From Deltaproteobacteria bacterium (GTDB lineage: Bacteria; Desulfobacterota; Dissulfuribacteria; Dissulfuribacterales; UBA3076), in the NCBI GenBank assembly GCA_011042225.1, contig DQXT01000136.1:1-42832 (forward strand): 42,832 bases of DNA, given 5' to 3'. Of this stretch, positions 35,230-42,832 are shown one piece after another (position 1 is the first letter of the stretch; each line of letters begins with the position of its first letter). Made by a program: the position numbers and the translations under genes. A model generated the notes under the pieces. That model was not told the DNA's origin. It saw only the letters and a program-made list of their open reading frames with translations, and did not search any database.

Positions 35230-36897
35230 CTACATTTTTTCAGGTGCCGATACTCCTAGCAACTCCAGGCCCTTGCGAAAAACTATTCTAGTCACATGTG
35301 CCAGGAGAAGTCTGGCCTGAGTTAAATCAGGATTATCGGTGATAAAACGATGTCTGGTATAATAGCCATGCAGTTGACCCGCCAACTTGGTAAGATAATA
35401 ACTGACACGATACGGTTCAAGGGCCAGGGCGGCGTCGGCTACAAGACAGGGCAACGCATCCAGTTGCTTTAAAAGCTTAATGTCCTCCGGGGTATTGAGA
35501 AGTGAGATATCAATATCCTGTGGCTCTGCGAGAGAGATGCCCTGCTCAACAGCATTTCTGAAAACACTTGAAAGTCTGGCATGGGCATATTGTACATAAT
35601 AAACAGGGTTTTCCTGGCTCTGGCGTTTGGCAAGGTCCAGGTCAAAATCCAGGTGACTGTCACATCTTCGGGTCAAGAATATGAAGCGCGCAGCATCGCT
35701 ACCCACGTCATCGAGCACTTCCCTCAAAGTAACAAACTCACCGGCCCTGGTTGACATGGCTCTAATCTTTCCGCCTTCCAGAAGATTGACAAGTTGTACA
35801 AGAAGGACTTGCAATTTATCTTCCTGATAACCCAGTGCCTTTATTATCGCCTTCACTCTTGCCACATATCCATGATGATCAGCACCCCAGATATCGACCA
35901 AAAGGTCATATCCCCTTTCCAGTTTGTGTCTGTGATAGGCTATGTCTGATGCAAAATAGGTTAGGACTCCATTTGAACGCTTAACTACTCTGTCTTTTTC
36001 ATCTCCCAGAGCCGTGGCCTTGAACCACAACGCCCCTTCTTCCTCGAACATGTAGCCTTTATCCTGTAACTCGGAAATGGTTTTGTCAACCAGCCCGCTG
36101 TCATGCAGGGTCCTTTCACTAAACCAATTATCATAATGGACCCTGAATTCTTCGAGATCTTTGCGGATATCAGAGGATATAATCTCGACAGCCGTATCAA
36201 TAAAGGACGTCAGACAGGATTCCAAGGGTGTGTCTAAATATTTGTTTCCTTCTCTAGAGACAATAATTGATGCAATATCATGGATATAGTCCCCTTGATA
36301 ATAATCTTTGGGAAACTCGACATCATGTCCAAAATGTTCTAAATATCGTAAATAAACAGAGGTCCCGAGAGTCCTCATCTGATTTCCTATATCGTTGATA
36401 TAATACTCGGTTTCCACACTAAATCCGGCGGCTTTTAAGACCCTTGCCAGAGAGTCGCCAACCGCCGCACCTCTGCCGTGGCCAACATGTAACGGCCCCG
36501 TCGGATTGGCACTGACAAACTCCAAATGAACCAACTGGCCGTTACCAGTCAGTGACTCGCCGTAAGAATCCCCTGCCCCCCAGATTGTTCGCAGGTTCTC
36601 CTGCCACCACGTGGCAGCTACAAAAAAATTGAGAAAGCCTGGTCCCGCTACCTCAACTTTATGAAATAAAGGGTTGACCTCTAATATTTTGGCCAGACAA
36701 CCAGCCAGATCCCGAGGTGACCTCTTGGCCTCTGAGGCGGTTATCAGCGCCAAATTGCTGGCGAAATCGCCGTGGACCTCCTGTTTTGGAGATACAACCT
36801 GGTGTGATGCCGGTATAGGCACATCAGGAAGCACTCCCTCGGCAATCCCCTGTCTGAATGCCTCCTCTATGACTTTCTGTATATTATTGCGTAACAC
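35230..36897 (-). CDS. argS: Arginyl-tRNA synthetase
   Basis: Charges tRNA-Arg with arginine. The N-terminal ADD1-type tRNA-binding domain is followed by the class I signature region (SANPTGPLHVGHGRGAAVGDSLAR; HIGH-like HVGH). The KMSKS loop is diverged, reading AMSTRAG, as in many ArgRS enzymes. An anticodon-binding DALR-type domain follows (PVYYVQYAHARLSSVFRN ... GLELLGVSAPEKM). Length 555 is normal. It is the first gene of the minus-strand operon argS - SPOR - argA-like - secA - argJ. Confidence 0.97.
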   Translation of the reverse strand: MLRNNIQKVIEEAFRQGIAEGVLPDVPIPASHQVVSPKQEVHGDFASNLALITASEAKRSPRDLAGCLAKILEVNPLFHKVEVAGPGFLNFFVAATWWQENLRTIWGAGDSYGESLTGNGQLVHLEFVSANPTGPLHVGHGRGAAVGDSLARVLKAAGFSVETEYYINDIGNQMRTLGTSVYLRYLEHFGHDVEFPKDYYQGDYIHDIASIIVSREGNKYLDTPLESCLTSFIDTAVEIISSDIRKDLEEFRVHYDNWFSERTLHDSGLVDKTISELQDKGYMFEEEGALWFKATALGDEKDRVVKRSNGVLTYFASDIAYHRHKLERGYDLLVDIWGADHHGYVARVKAIIKALGYQEDKLQVLLVQLVNLLEGGKIRAMSTRAGEFVTLREVLDDVGSDAARFIFLTRRCDSHLDFDLDLAKRQSQENPVYYVQYAHARLSSVFRNAVEQGISLAEPQDIDISLLNTPEDIKLLKQLDALPCLVADAALALEPYRVSYYLTKLAGQLHGYYTRHRFITDNPDLTQARLLLAHVTRIVFRKGLELLGVSAPEKM

Positions 36898-37303
36898 CTT
36901 TTCCTCTTTTTCCCTGGATCGCTTTCCTGTTCTTGCTTCTGCTTACAACATATCACAAATCTTAGCTATTTATAAAATCATAATAACAACATATTATGTT
37001 TGCATGCGTCCCGGAGTTCAGAGCCTCCTTTATTTCGTTGCTTTGTGATAAAAAACATGACGGGAAATCTCAAAATATGATTGTTCGAACTATTTTGTTC
37101 ATATCAGTCTATTATCTCTAGCACAAAACAGATAATAGGCCACGCAAAAAACACTGATTACAGAGTCGGTTTTTAAATAGCAGGAAAATTCACCGGTGAT
37201 AAAAAACAGTGATATTAACTTATGGGAATAATTTATACAGGAAAAACAAACGGCTGAATTTTTTCAATATTTTCGGTAGATTATGTAATAAATCCCGGCT
37301 TTT
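36898..37303. other. Non-coding gap upstream of argS
   Basis: A 406-bp AT-rich stretch between argS and the small Cys-rich gene. It holds an inverted repeat CTATTATCT (37109-37117) / AGATAATAG (37130-37138) with a 12-nt loop. No T-run makes it a poor terminator; it could be an operator. I see no gene or tRNA. Confidence 0.45.
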
Positions 37304-37582
37304 TTATTTGTTGCTGAGTTTATTGCAGTATATGCCATAAAGAAGGGGGGAATAGATACCGACATACGGACAATTTGCTAAAGGACAGGTATACCCCTTT
37401 TGACCGTCTATCCAGAAAGTTGCATACTTGCAAAAGCTGTAAATGTTTCCGGGAATAACAGGCTCAAAGTCTGGACAAATTTCTCCATATGATTCTTGTT
37501 CTTGATCAACAAAAGCAGGGGCCATACCAAATTGTTTTTTACAATCATTTTTTATCACTTTATCTATCATTTTCCCTGACAA
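37304..37582 (-). CDS. Hypothetical Cys-rich protein, 92 aa
   Basis: I do not recognise this protein. It has seven or so Cys (NDCKKQ, EICPDF, SFCKYA, YTCPLANCPY, IYCNK) and aromatic patches, suggesting a zinc or iron-sulphur-type fold. It has no signal peptide or membrane helix and is divergent from map. The composition is plausible, but coding status is not certain. Confidence 0.5.
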   Translation of the reverse strand: MSGKMIDKVIKNDCKKQFGMAPAFVDQEQESYGEICPDFEPVIPGNIYSFCKYATFWIDGQKGYTCPLANCPYVGIYSPLLYGIYCNKLSNK

Positions 37583-37831
37583 ACCAAACTTTAAGTATTA
37601 AGCTACAAGCATTTTAACGGATATCTTTGTCTAGTTAATATGCAAAAATCATTCCAATATTTAATACCGTATTAATCTTCTTGCGAAAGATATATAAAAG
37701 AAACAAGTTGTCATTGCAAGGATTTTTCTTGATTTTTATATCTGATTTTAGTTCTTGCGAGTAAGGATTCTTCAGGCATGTATATAAGATCGATATTGAC
37801 GTTGTTATAATTTCAGAAAAACCGTTTAATT

Positions 37832-38746
37832 ATGGAAGCAAAAACAAAATACAAAATACAAAGAGATATGGATGATAAAATAGGTCGAAATGATCCCTGT
37901 CCCTGTGGAAGCGGGAAAAAGTATAAAAAATGTTGTCTCCTCAAGAAGGGCCCAAAACTTAATGATTATAAAGATCTATATCTGCAGACATACAGAATTC
38001 GACTCAAGGAAAACAGGGATATTGAGGGCATAAAGAAGACTGGGCAGTTGGTCCTGGAACTCCTGCAATTGGTGAAGAATGAGATTAAGCCAGGGATAAG
38101 CACGGATTATATTAATACGCTGGTTCATGAATTCACCATTAAAAATAATGCCGTCTCTGCCCCTTTAAATTACCGGGGTTTTCCCAAAAGCGTTTGTGTT
38201 TCGGTAAATGAAGTCGTCTGTCACGGAATCCCCGGCAAACGCATCTTGAGAGACGGGGATATAGTGAATGTGGACGTAACACCGATCTTGAATGGATATT
38301 ATGCAGATGCAAATCAGACTTTTTTCGTTGGCTCCCCCGGTTCCGAGGCCCAAAAAATTGTCAGGGTTGCCCGTGAAAGTCTAAAGATCGGCAGATCAAT
38401 GGTGCGCCCGGGAAATACAATAGGAGATATTGGATGGGCCATACAGAAATATGCTGAAGGCGAAGGTTGCTCAGTGGTCAGAGAATTTGTTGGTCATGGT
38501 GTTGGGTTTGAATTCCATGAACCCCCAGAGGTCCCACATTATGGTATAAAAGGAAAGGGTATACGCCTGATTCCCGGCATGGTCTTTACAATTGAACCCA
38601 TGATAAATCTGGGAAGAAAAGAAGTTATTATATTAGAAGACAATTGGACAGTGGTAACCGCAGACGGATCGCTTTCTGCCCAATTTGAACAGACACTCGT
38701 TGTCACCCAAAATGGTTATGAGAGCCTAACACCTTTTGACTTGTAA
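37832..38746 (+). CDS. map: Methionine aminopeptidase type I with N-terminal SEC-C zinc finger
   Basis: Removes initiator Met from nascent proteins. The N-terminus carries the SEC-C motif ([18 protein letters not shown], about residues 18-35), also found at the SecA C-terminus. The peptidase domain follows. Metal ligands are visible: [16 protein letters not shown] (two Asp), [10 protein letters not shown] (His), FTIEPM (Glu) and SAQFEQT (Glu). The substrate-binding pattern VCHGIPG is present. This SEC-C fusion is known for type I enzymes (MetAP1c). At 304 residues it is longer than E. coli Map because of the finger. It stands alone and is followed by a large palindrome. Confidence 0.95.
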   Translation: MEAKTKYKIQRDMDDKIGRNDPCPCGSGKKYKKCCLLKKGPKLNDYKDLYLQTYRIRLKENRDIEGIKKTGQLVLELLQLVKNEIKPGISTDYINTLVHEFTIKNNAVSAPLNYRGFPKSVCVSVNEVVCHGIPGKRILRDGDIVNVDVTPILNGYYADANQTFFVGSPGSEAQKIVRVARESLKIGRSMVRPGNTIGDIGWAIQKYAEGEGCSVVREFVGHGVGFEFHEPPEVPHYGIKGKGIRLIPGMVFTIEPMINLGRKEVIILEDNWTVVTADGSLSAQFEQTLVVTQNGYESLTPFDL

Positions 38747-38788
38747 ACCGGATTTATTATCATCAGAAATAATACGGTTCATTTTATA

Positions 38789-38836
38789 TAATTCATGGCT
38801 GGTAACCATTGTTCTTCAGCTACCAGCCATGAATTA
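38789..38836. terminator. Long perfect inverted repeat between convergent genes
   Basis: TAATTCATGGCTGGTA (38789-38804) and TACCAGCCATGAATTA (38821-38836) form a perfect 16-bp stem with a 16-nt loop. It lies between the stop of map and the stop of the convergent hypothetical gene. There is no clean T-run, so it may act as a bidirectional barrier or a weak terminator. Confidence 0.5.
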
Positions 38837-38905
38837 ATCCAATTAATAATTTTGAATACAAAAAAACTCTAACCTGAAAAGAATTCCTTTAAAAAGCCCT
38901 CGTGC

Positions 38906-39226
38906 TCAGGCAACCGATCGAATGCTCTTGCCAGCAAGAGGATTGTAAAGTTTGGTTATAGCAACCTTCATAACGTCCAGAGTTCCCATGTCCTGTATAA
39001 TACCAATCAGGGTATTTTCTGCATCTTCCGGAAGAACACAGGCATCTGCAGAATCAAAAGTCAAATCAGGAAAACCCTTACAGAGTTTCTTTTTATCTTT
39101 CTTGTTCATTCCTACCTGGACTGCCTTTTTGCCGTCAATTTCCTGAATTTGATCAGCCAATCCGGCAGCTTCAATCTTTTTGAGTTTTTCATCATCCATA
39201 ATGATATTAATGTAAAAATCAGCCAT
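38906..39226 (-). CDS. Hypothetical protein, about 106 aa
   Basis: I do not recognise a family. The start is best at ATG 39226 (MADFYINIIMDDEKLK), which has an excellent AGGAGG 8 nt upstream; the track's 39247 start lies before that site. The protein is soluble, acidic/basic mixed, with one KKDKKKLCKG stretch and two Cys. It may be well expressed, judging by the strong ribosome-binding site. Confidence 0.65.
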   Translation of the reverse strand: MADFYINIIMDDEKLKKIEAAGLADQIQEIDGKKAVQVGMNKKDKKKLCKGFPDLTFDSADACVLPEDAENTLIGIIQDMGTLDVMKVAITKLYNPLAGKSIRSVA

Positions 39227-39247
39227 AAACAACCTCCTCTTAGTCAA

Positions 39248-39748
39248 TTACTTAGGATATGATTTTGGTTGGAAAACATATGCATATTTTTTGCATAAAG
39301 TACGCGACTTCCTGATTTTCCTTCAAAAATTATCGCATACACAGCGAAATTTTATATCACGGTGCTTGTTTTATGTCAAGCAGCGTGCCTGTTTTTGTGC
39401 AGTGTTTCCGTCTCACTAAATCCGAGCAGGCATTTCTAAAAACATTTGCATTAAATCAAAAAGCTCTAATCAATAATCTTGAGCGGGCAAATGAGTAAAG
39501 ATCTACAATGGGTCAAATCGGTTATTGAGCAAAAAGCGATAAAGACTTTAATGAATAGTTGACTTTCTCATAATTGTCATTACATCTGTATCTTTTCACA
39601 GTATTTTCCGGAGCAGCCTTGCCAAAAAAAGCTGGAAAAGGACACATATACCCCAAACTTTATCGGCAGGCAATTCAAGGTTTTTTAGCAAAAATGTCGT
39701 ATAATATTATTATAAACGTTAAATACATTCAAAAAAGCATTAAGTAAA
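39248..39748 (+). other. Gap with two tiny coupled frames upstream of the nifA-like pseudogene
   Basis: A 501-bp stretch. The plus strand has a 41-codon frame (39373-39498, ...RLTKSEQAFLKTFALNQKALINNLERANE) that overlaps a 23-codon frame (ATGAGTAA; from about 39491) reading MSKDLQWVKSVIEQKAIKTL. Neither has a good ribosome-binding site. They may be decayed pieces of larger genes. A TATAAT lies near 39700 before the nifA-like start. Confidence 0.35.
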
Positions 39749-41085
39749 ATGGAAGCTGAACATTCTGCCCTAGAAAGAAAAATAAGGGAATTAACCGTGC
39801 TCTACGAAATCAGCCAATTGCTGGTCTCTATCCCTGATCCAAAAGAGGCATTAGGTCCTGTTTTGGATATTCTCCATTATAAAATGGGTATGAAGAGAGG
39901 CACCATCACTCTATTAGACACTGTTACGCAAGAATTGGGTATAAAGGCGGCTCACGGTTTGACCGATCAAGAAAGGCAGAGGGGACATTATCAAATAGGC
40001 GAGGGTATTACGGGAAAGGTGGTGGAAACTGGAGAACCCGTCATTGTTCCGCATATAGGGGAAGAGCCTTTATTTTTAAACCGCACAAAGGCCCGAGGGA
40101 ATATCCAGAAGAGCCATATATCCTTTATTTGCGTACCTATCAAAATAGGTGCCTTTACTTATGGGACACTCAGTGCGGATCGACTCTTCAGCGAGGAGAT
40201 TTCTTTTGAGGAAGACCTGAGATTACTGACCATTATCGCTTCCAATGTAGCCCAGGCCATAAAAATCAGTCGCATGATGGAGGAAGAAAAGGACCGCCTG
40301 CGTCATGAGAATATTACATTGCGGGAGCAACTCAAAGAACGCTATAGCTTTTACAATATTGTGGGCAGAAGCAACAAAATGAGAGATGTCTTCGAAATGA
40401 TAGATAAGGTCTCGGCAAGTGACGCCTCCGTGCTTATTCGAGGTGAGAGCGGGACCGGTAAAGAGCTTGTGGCTAACGCCATCCACTACAACAGCTTGAG
40501 GGCAAAAGAACCCTTTATCAAGGTAAACTGTGCCGCCCTTCCTGAAACACTTATGGAAAGCGAGTTGTTCGGCATGAAAAAGGGGCTTTCACCGGCGCAA
40601 CACAAAGAAGGATAGGCAAATTTGAACGTGCCCATGGAGGTACCCTGTTTCTGGACGAGATCGGGACCCTTAATCTCGCTGCTCAGGCGAAAATTCTGAG
40701 GGTTCTTCAGGAAAAAGAACTGGAAAGGGTTGGAGGAGATGATACTATAAAAGTTGATGTCCGAATCATTACAGCGACCAATAAGCCCCTGGAAAAGGCC
40801 CTTGAGAAAGGAGACTTTAGAGAAGATCTTTATTACCGTCTAAACATATTTCCAATCTACTTACCGCCTTTACGGGAGAGAAAAACAGATATTCTCCTGT
40901 TAGCGGATTTTTTCCTTAAAAAGTACAGGGGAAAATACAAAAAGGACGTGAAAAGGATCACCACCCCTGCCATTGATATGCTCATGCGCTATCACTGGCC
41001 CGGAAATGTCAGGGAACTTGAAAATTGCATAGAGCGGGCCATATTCAGACCAAACAATTCCGTTAGACTCCATTTTTATCGATAA
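39749..41085 (+). pseudogene. nifA: NifA-like sigma-54 activator, frameshifted and lacking its DNA-binding domain
   Basis: The first part (39749-40615) has a GAF sensor domain (residues about 8-175, GEGITGKVVETGEPVIVPHIGEEPLFLNR) and the start of the AAA+ domain (NIVGRSNKM, Walker A GESGTGKE, ELFG). One base is missing at 40571-40575: restoring C in ggcat gives [10 protein letters not shown], the sigma-54-contacting loop, and the other frame continues with [34 protein letters not shown] and [16 protein letters not shown]. The protein then reads [10 protein letters not shown] and stops, so no Fis-type helix-turn-helix is present. The nitrogen-fixation role is inferred from GAF similarity only; no nif genes are in the window. 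Confidence 0.85.
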
Positions 41086-41711
41086 ATTGAGGCTAGATAT
41101 CTTTACGGACAGGATCCAGAACAGTGCCTGCCTCACAAAATAGAGACCGGTTTTTGCCACTTTCTGCAGATCAGAGAGACCGGTTCCTACTCAGATTTTC
41201 AGTGCTTTTTGATTTTCGCTGAAAATATCAATAATGTCCGTTTATGCCGGGTCAACCAAAATCATAAAATTAGAATTATCAACCGAGTAAAAAGACAAGG
41301 GGCTACAATCGCCTTAGGCGATTGTATGCCATAATAACTTGACACCCAATCTCAACAGGGAAATTATATATATGATGAAACTCTTTAATCCAGATGAACT
41401 TATCAACAGCAGGGGCGATTGCTGAAAGGCCCTTGCGGGCGTAGGGTTGCGCCTGAGGAATCCAGCCACTCCAAAGGGCTATCAGTTGGAAGTTCTTTTT
41501 GATTTGGATATAATGCCTAAGATGAACAAGCTTCTTGCAATAGTAGGTGGGAAGATCCTTCTCAAGGAAATACATAAGACCTATATAAGGCTTATCATAG
41601 AAAAAAATGCGGGTTAACGCCTTTTTCTTTATAATTTTAGTTACTTTTGCATTATAGTTAACTTAAACCGGATTTAAAAACCATTAAATAATAAATAGGG
41701 AGGAGACTAAC
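41086..41711. other. Region after the nifA-like pseudogene
   Basis: A 626-bp stretch without a convincing gene. It contains an 11-bp direct repeat AGAGACCGGTT (about 41142 and 41175), TTTTCAG/CTGAAAA inverted repeats near 41200-41225, a perfect 9-bp hairpin at 41305-41325, and a 90-codon minus-strand frame (41303-41575) that I do not recognise. The missing tail of nifA is not found here. Confidence 0.4.
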
Positions 41712-41933
41712 ATGCCACGAGGAGATGGAACAGGCCCTGGAGGTCGGGGGCGGGGAACTGGCAGAGGCATGGGACCAAGTGGTAGTGGACGTGGCAGATC
41801 AGGCGGATCTGCTGCGGGCCCTGGGGGAAACTGCATTTGTCCCAACTGTGGTGAACGCCTCGCACATCAAACTGCAACCCCTTGTTTTGAGCGTAAATGT
41901 CCCAAGTGCGGGGCCGTGATGATGAGAGAGTAA
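41712..41933 (+). CDS. Gly-rich zinc-ribbon protein (73 aa)
   Basis: Starts MPRGDGTGPGGRGRGTGRGMGP, a Gly/Arg-rich N-terminus like that of small proteins found with Mrp/NifX-type cofactor genes (DUF5320-like). The C-terminal half has two cysteine pairs (CPNCGERLAH and CPKCGAVMM) and an isolated CFERK, forming a zinc-ribbon or rubredoxin-like site. A strong GGGAGGAG precedes the ATG. Function is unknown. Confidence 0.8.
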   Translation: MPRGDGTGPGGRGRGTGRGMGPSGSGRGRSGGSAAGPGGNCICPNCGERLAHQTATPCFERKCPKCGAVMMRE

Positions 41934-42596
41934 ACATTCCGGTCTGGTGCCGCTGCTGTTGATCGTTCAATTGCTTTGACTGAATTTAGTGCCTTCGACA
42001 TTGACTAATTTATTTCAGTCATAGAATTCCGTTAAGAGGTTCACGATTTCAGTGGTTAACTCGTTTTCGTTGAACTTGCGAGTTGGCCTGAGCATGAACT
42101 GCCACCCCTTAAAATAGATAAATAAAATACATAAATGGAGGTTGGGCACGGTCCTCTTCATTCTATTTTTATTTCCTCTCAATTCAGAACCCAAGAATCA
42201 AGGGTTATGAATTTCGTTGAACCATGAACTATTGGACCCCAAAACCTTAAGCGCGTACATAAACATCCTACAAATTTGTAACAACACAGATCCTATCTTA
42301 CAAAAATGTAATGATAATCAAATAGCTTCTCTTATTTTTCTCATCATCTTTATTTCTAAGCTATTATTTTAACAGCAAAAATTTTTAAAGACCTCTTGTG
42401 GCATCAATATTGATTATAGATCAGGAATATCACACATCTTGCGTAATTGTCGGCAGCATTTTGTAACTGCAAGTCCATAATCAACAGGGAAGGGCAAGAG
42501 ACAGTTGTTTAACTGCTCGTTCCTGAATAGAACCGCTTTAACTTATTGATTCTATTGTCTGTTTAAGGACATTCAAAAATAAAGAGAGGGAATTAG
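41934..42596 (+). promoter_or_regulatory. Regulatory-looking gap upstream of an outer-membrane protein gene
   Basis: A 663-bp stretch without a gene. Two palindromes, TACAAATTTGTA (42269-42280) and TTACAAAAATGTAA (42298-42311), have centres 30 bp apart and share the form TACA-N4-TGTA. This resembles tandem dimeric-regulator sites, possibly of the CRP/FNR type. A GAGAGGG ribosome-binding site precedes 42597. Confidence 0.4.
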
Positions 42597-42832
42597 ATGA
42601 AGAGAGAAAGGATCTTGGGTTTTACAAAGATAATTTTGGTTGTGCTGGTCTGTTGCATGGTTACTGCGGGTTTTGCCAGGGCCGAAGAAGAGGAAAAGCC
42701 TGCTGCCGACCTGACCGTGAGCGTTCTTAGTCAGTATATCTGGCGCGGATTTGCGTTAAGTGATGACGGTGTAGTAATTCAGCCATCGATGACAATAGGC
42801 TATAAGGGATTCGCCTTCAACCTCTGGGGCAA
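42597..42832 (+). CDS. Outer-membrane protein, 5' end (cut by window edge)
   Basis: ATG 42597 has GAGAGGG about 7 nt upstream. The product begins with a signal peptide (MKRERILGFTKIILVVLVCCMVTAGFARA, cleavage near residue 29). The mature part begins with strand-like segments (LTVSVLSQYIWRGFAL, VVIQPSMTIGYKGFAFNLWG) of the kind found in deltaproteobacterial porin-like outer-membrane proteins. The frame is open to the window end. Family assignment is by pattern only. Confidence 0.75.
   Translation, partial: MKRERILGFTKIILVVLVCCMVTAGFARAEEEEKPAADLTVSVLSQYIWRGFALSDDGVVIQPSMTIGYKGFAFNLWG

Noticed and set aside
41142-41185. Direct repeat AGAGACCGGTT as a CRISPR-like unit
   Set aside because: Only two short copies, no regular spacer set and no cas genes.
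41303-41575. 90-codon minus-strand ORF after nifA
   Set aside because: I could not match it to a family or find a ribosome-binding site; it may be part of a decayed gene but is unsupported.
42391-42415. Sigma-54-like TGGCAT-N5-TTGAT and FNR-like TTGAT...ATCAG upstream of the outer-membrane gene
   Set aside because: The -12 element lacks the invariant GC, and the FNR-like half-sites are spaced by five rather than four bases.

Overview
This window looks like a piece of a deltaproteobacterial (Desulfobacterota-type) chromosome. That is inferred from gene content: an exopolysaccharide locus of the exosortase-associated (XrtA/PEP-CTERM) type, a GAF-containing NifA-like regulator, a short GNAT-type ArgA next to argJ and argS, and a methionine aminopeptidase carrying a SEC-C finger. 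It was not tested by any search. Both ends cut through genes.

Layout. 1-3.05 kb (minus strand): the 5' end of an unknown gene, lspA, an M48 protease with TPRs, and a divergent Tpt1/KptA-like protein. 3.2-13.5 kb (plus strand): a long, tightly packed exopolysaccharide operon led by a small HNH nuclease. It encodes an OPX export lipoprotein/porin partner, an outer-membrane beta-barrel, a Wzz-type chain-length protein, an ExeA-like ATPase, a BY-kinase, an initiating sugar transferase, GlmS and a UDP-glucuronate 4-epimerase. 13.8-19.4 kb: a more GC-rich glycogen block, glgX - (broken glgA fused in frame to a maltokinase tail) - glgB. 19.6-22.4 kb: a P2-like cation ATPase with unusual ion-site residues. 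22.5-25.9 kb: an accessory graveyard with yefM-yoeB (toxin carries a stop codon), a higBA-type pair, two hypothetical genes (one a chimera ending in a REP-associated transposase tail), an attC-like hairpin, and remnants of an IS91-type transposase and its tyrosine recombinase. 25.9-31 kb: mscS, a DUF481 protein, a LapA-like protein and corA. 30.2-36.9 kb (minus strand): the operon argS - SPOR protein - argA-like GNAT - secA - argJ. 37.3-42.8 kb: a Cys-rich hypothetical, map, a small hypothetical with a strong RBS, a broken nifA-like gene, a Gly-rich zinc-ribbon protein, and the start of an outer-membrane protein.

How the genes work together. The 3.5-13.5 kb operon is an envelope-polysaccharide export machine with its own precursor enzymes (GlmS for amino sugar, the epimerase for UDP-galacturonate). 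The glycogen block would once have linked glycogen synthesis with trehalose/maltose-1-phosphate metabolism, but a deletion has fused its middle genes. The argS-to-argJ operon joins arginine supply, arginyl-tRNA charging and Sec export.

The main theme of the hunt is gene decay and recombination. At least four genes carry single-site lesions (glgA, yoeB, the IS91 transposase, nifA) and three are junction chimeras. I found no convincing complete new defence or biosynthetic system. The most interesting leads are the catalytic-residue-swapped KptA-like protein with its basic tail, the GlgA::maltokinase fusion, the P-type ATPase with altered ion ligands, the attC-like element, and a G-quadruplex motif sitting on the corA ribosome-binding site.
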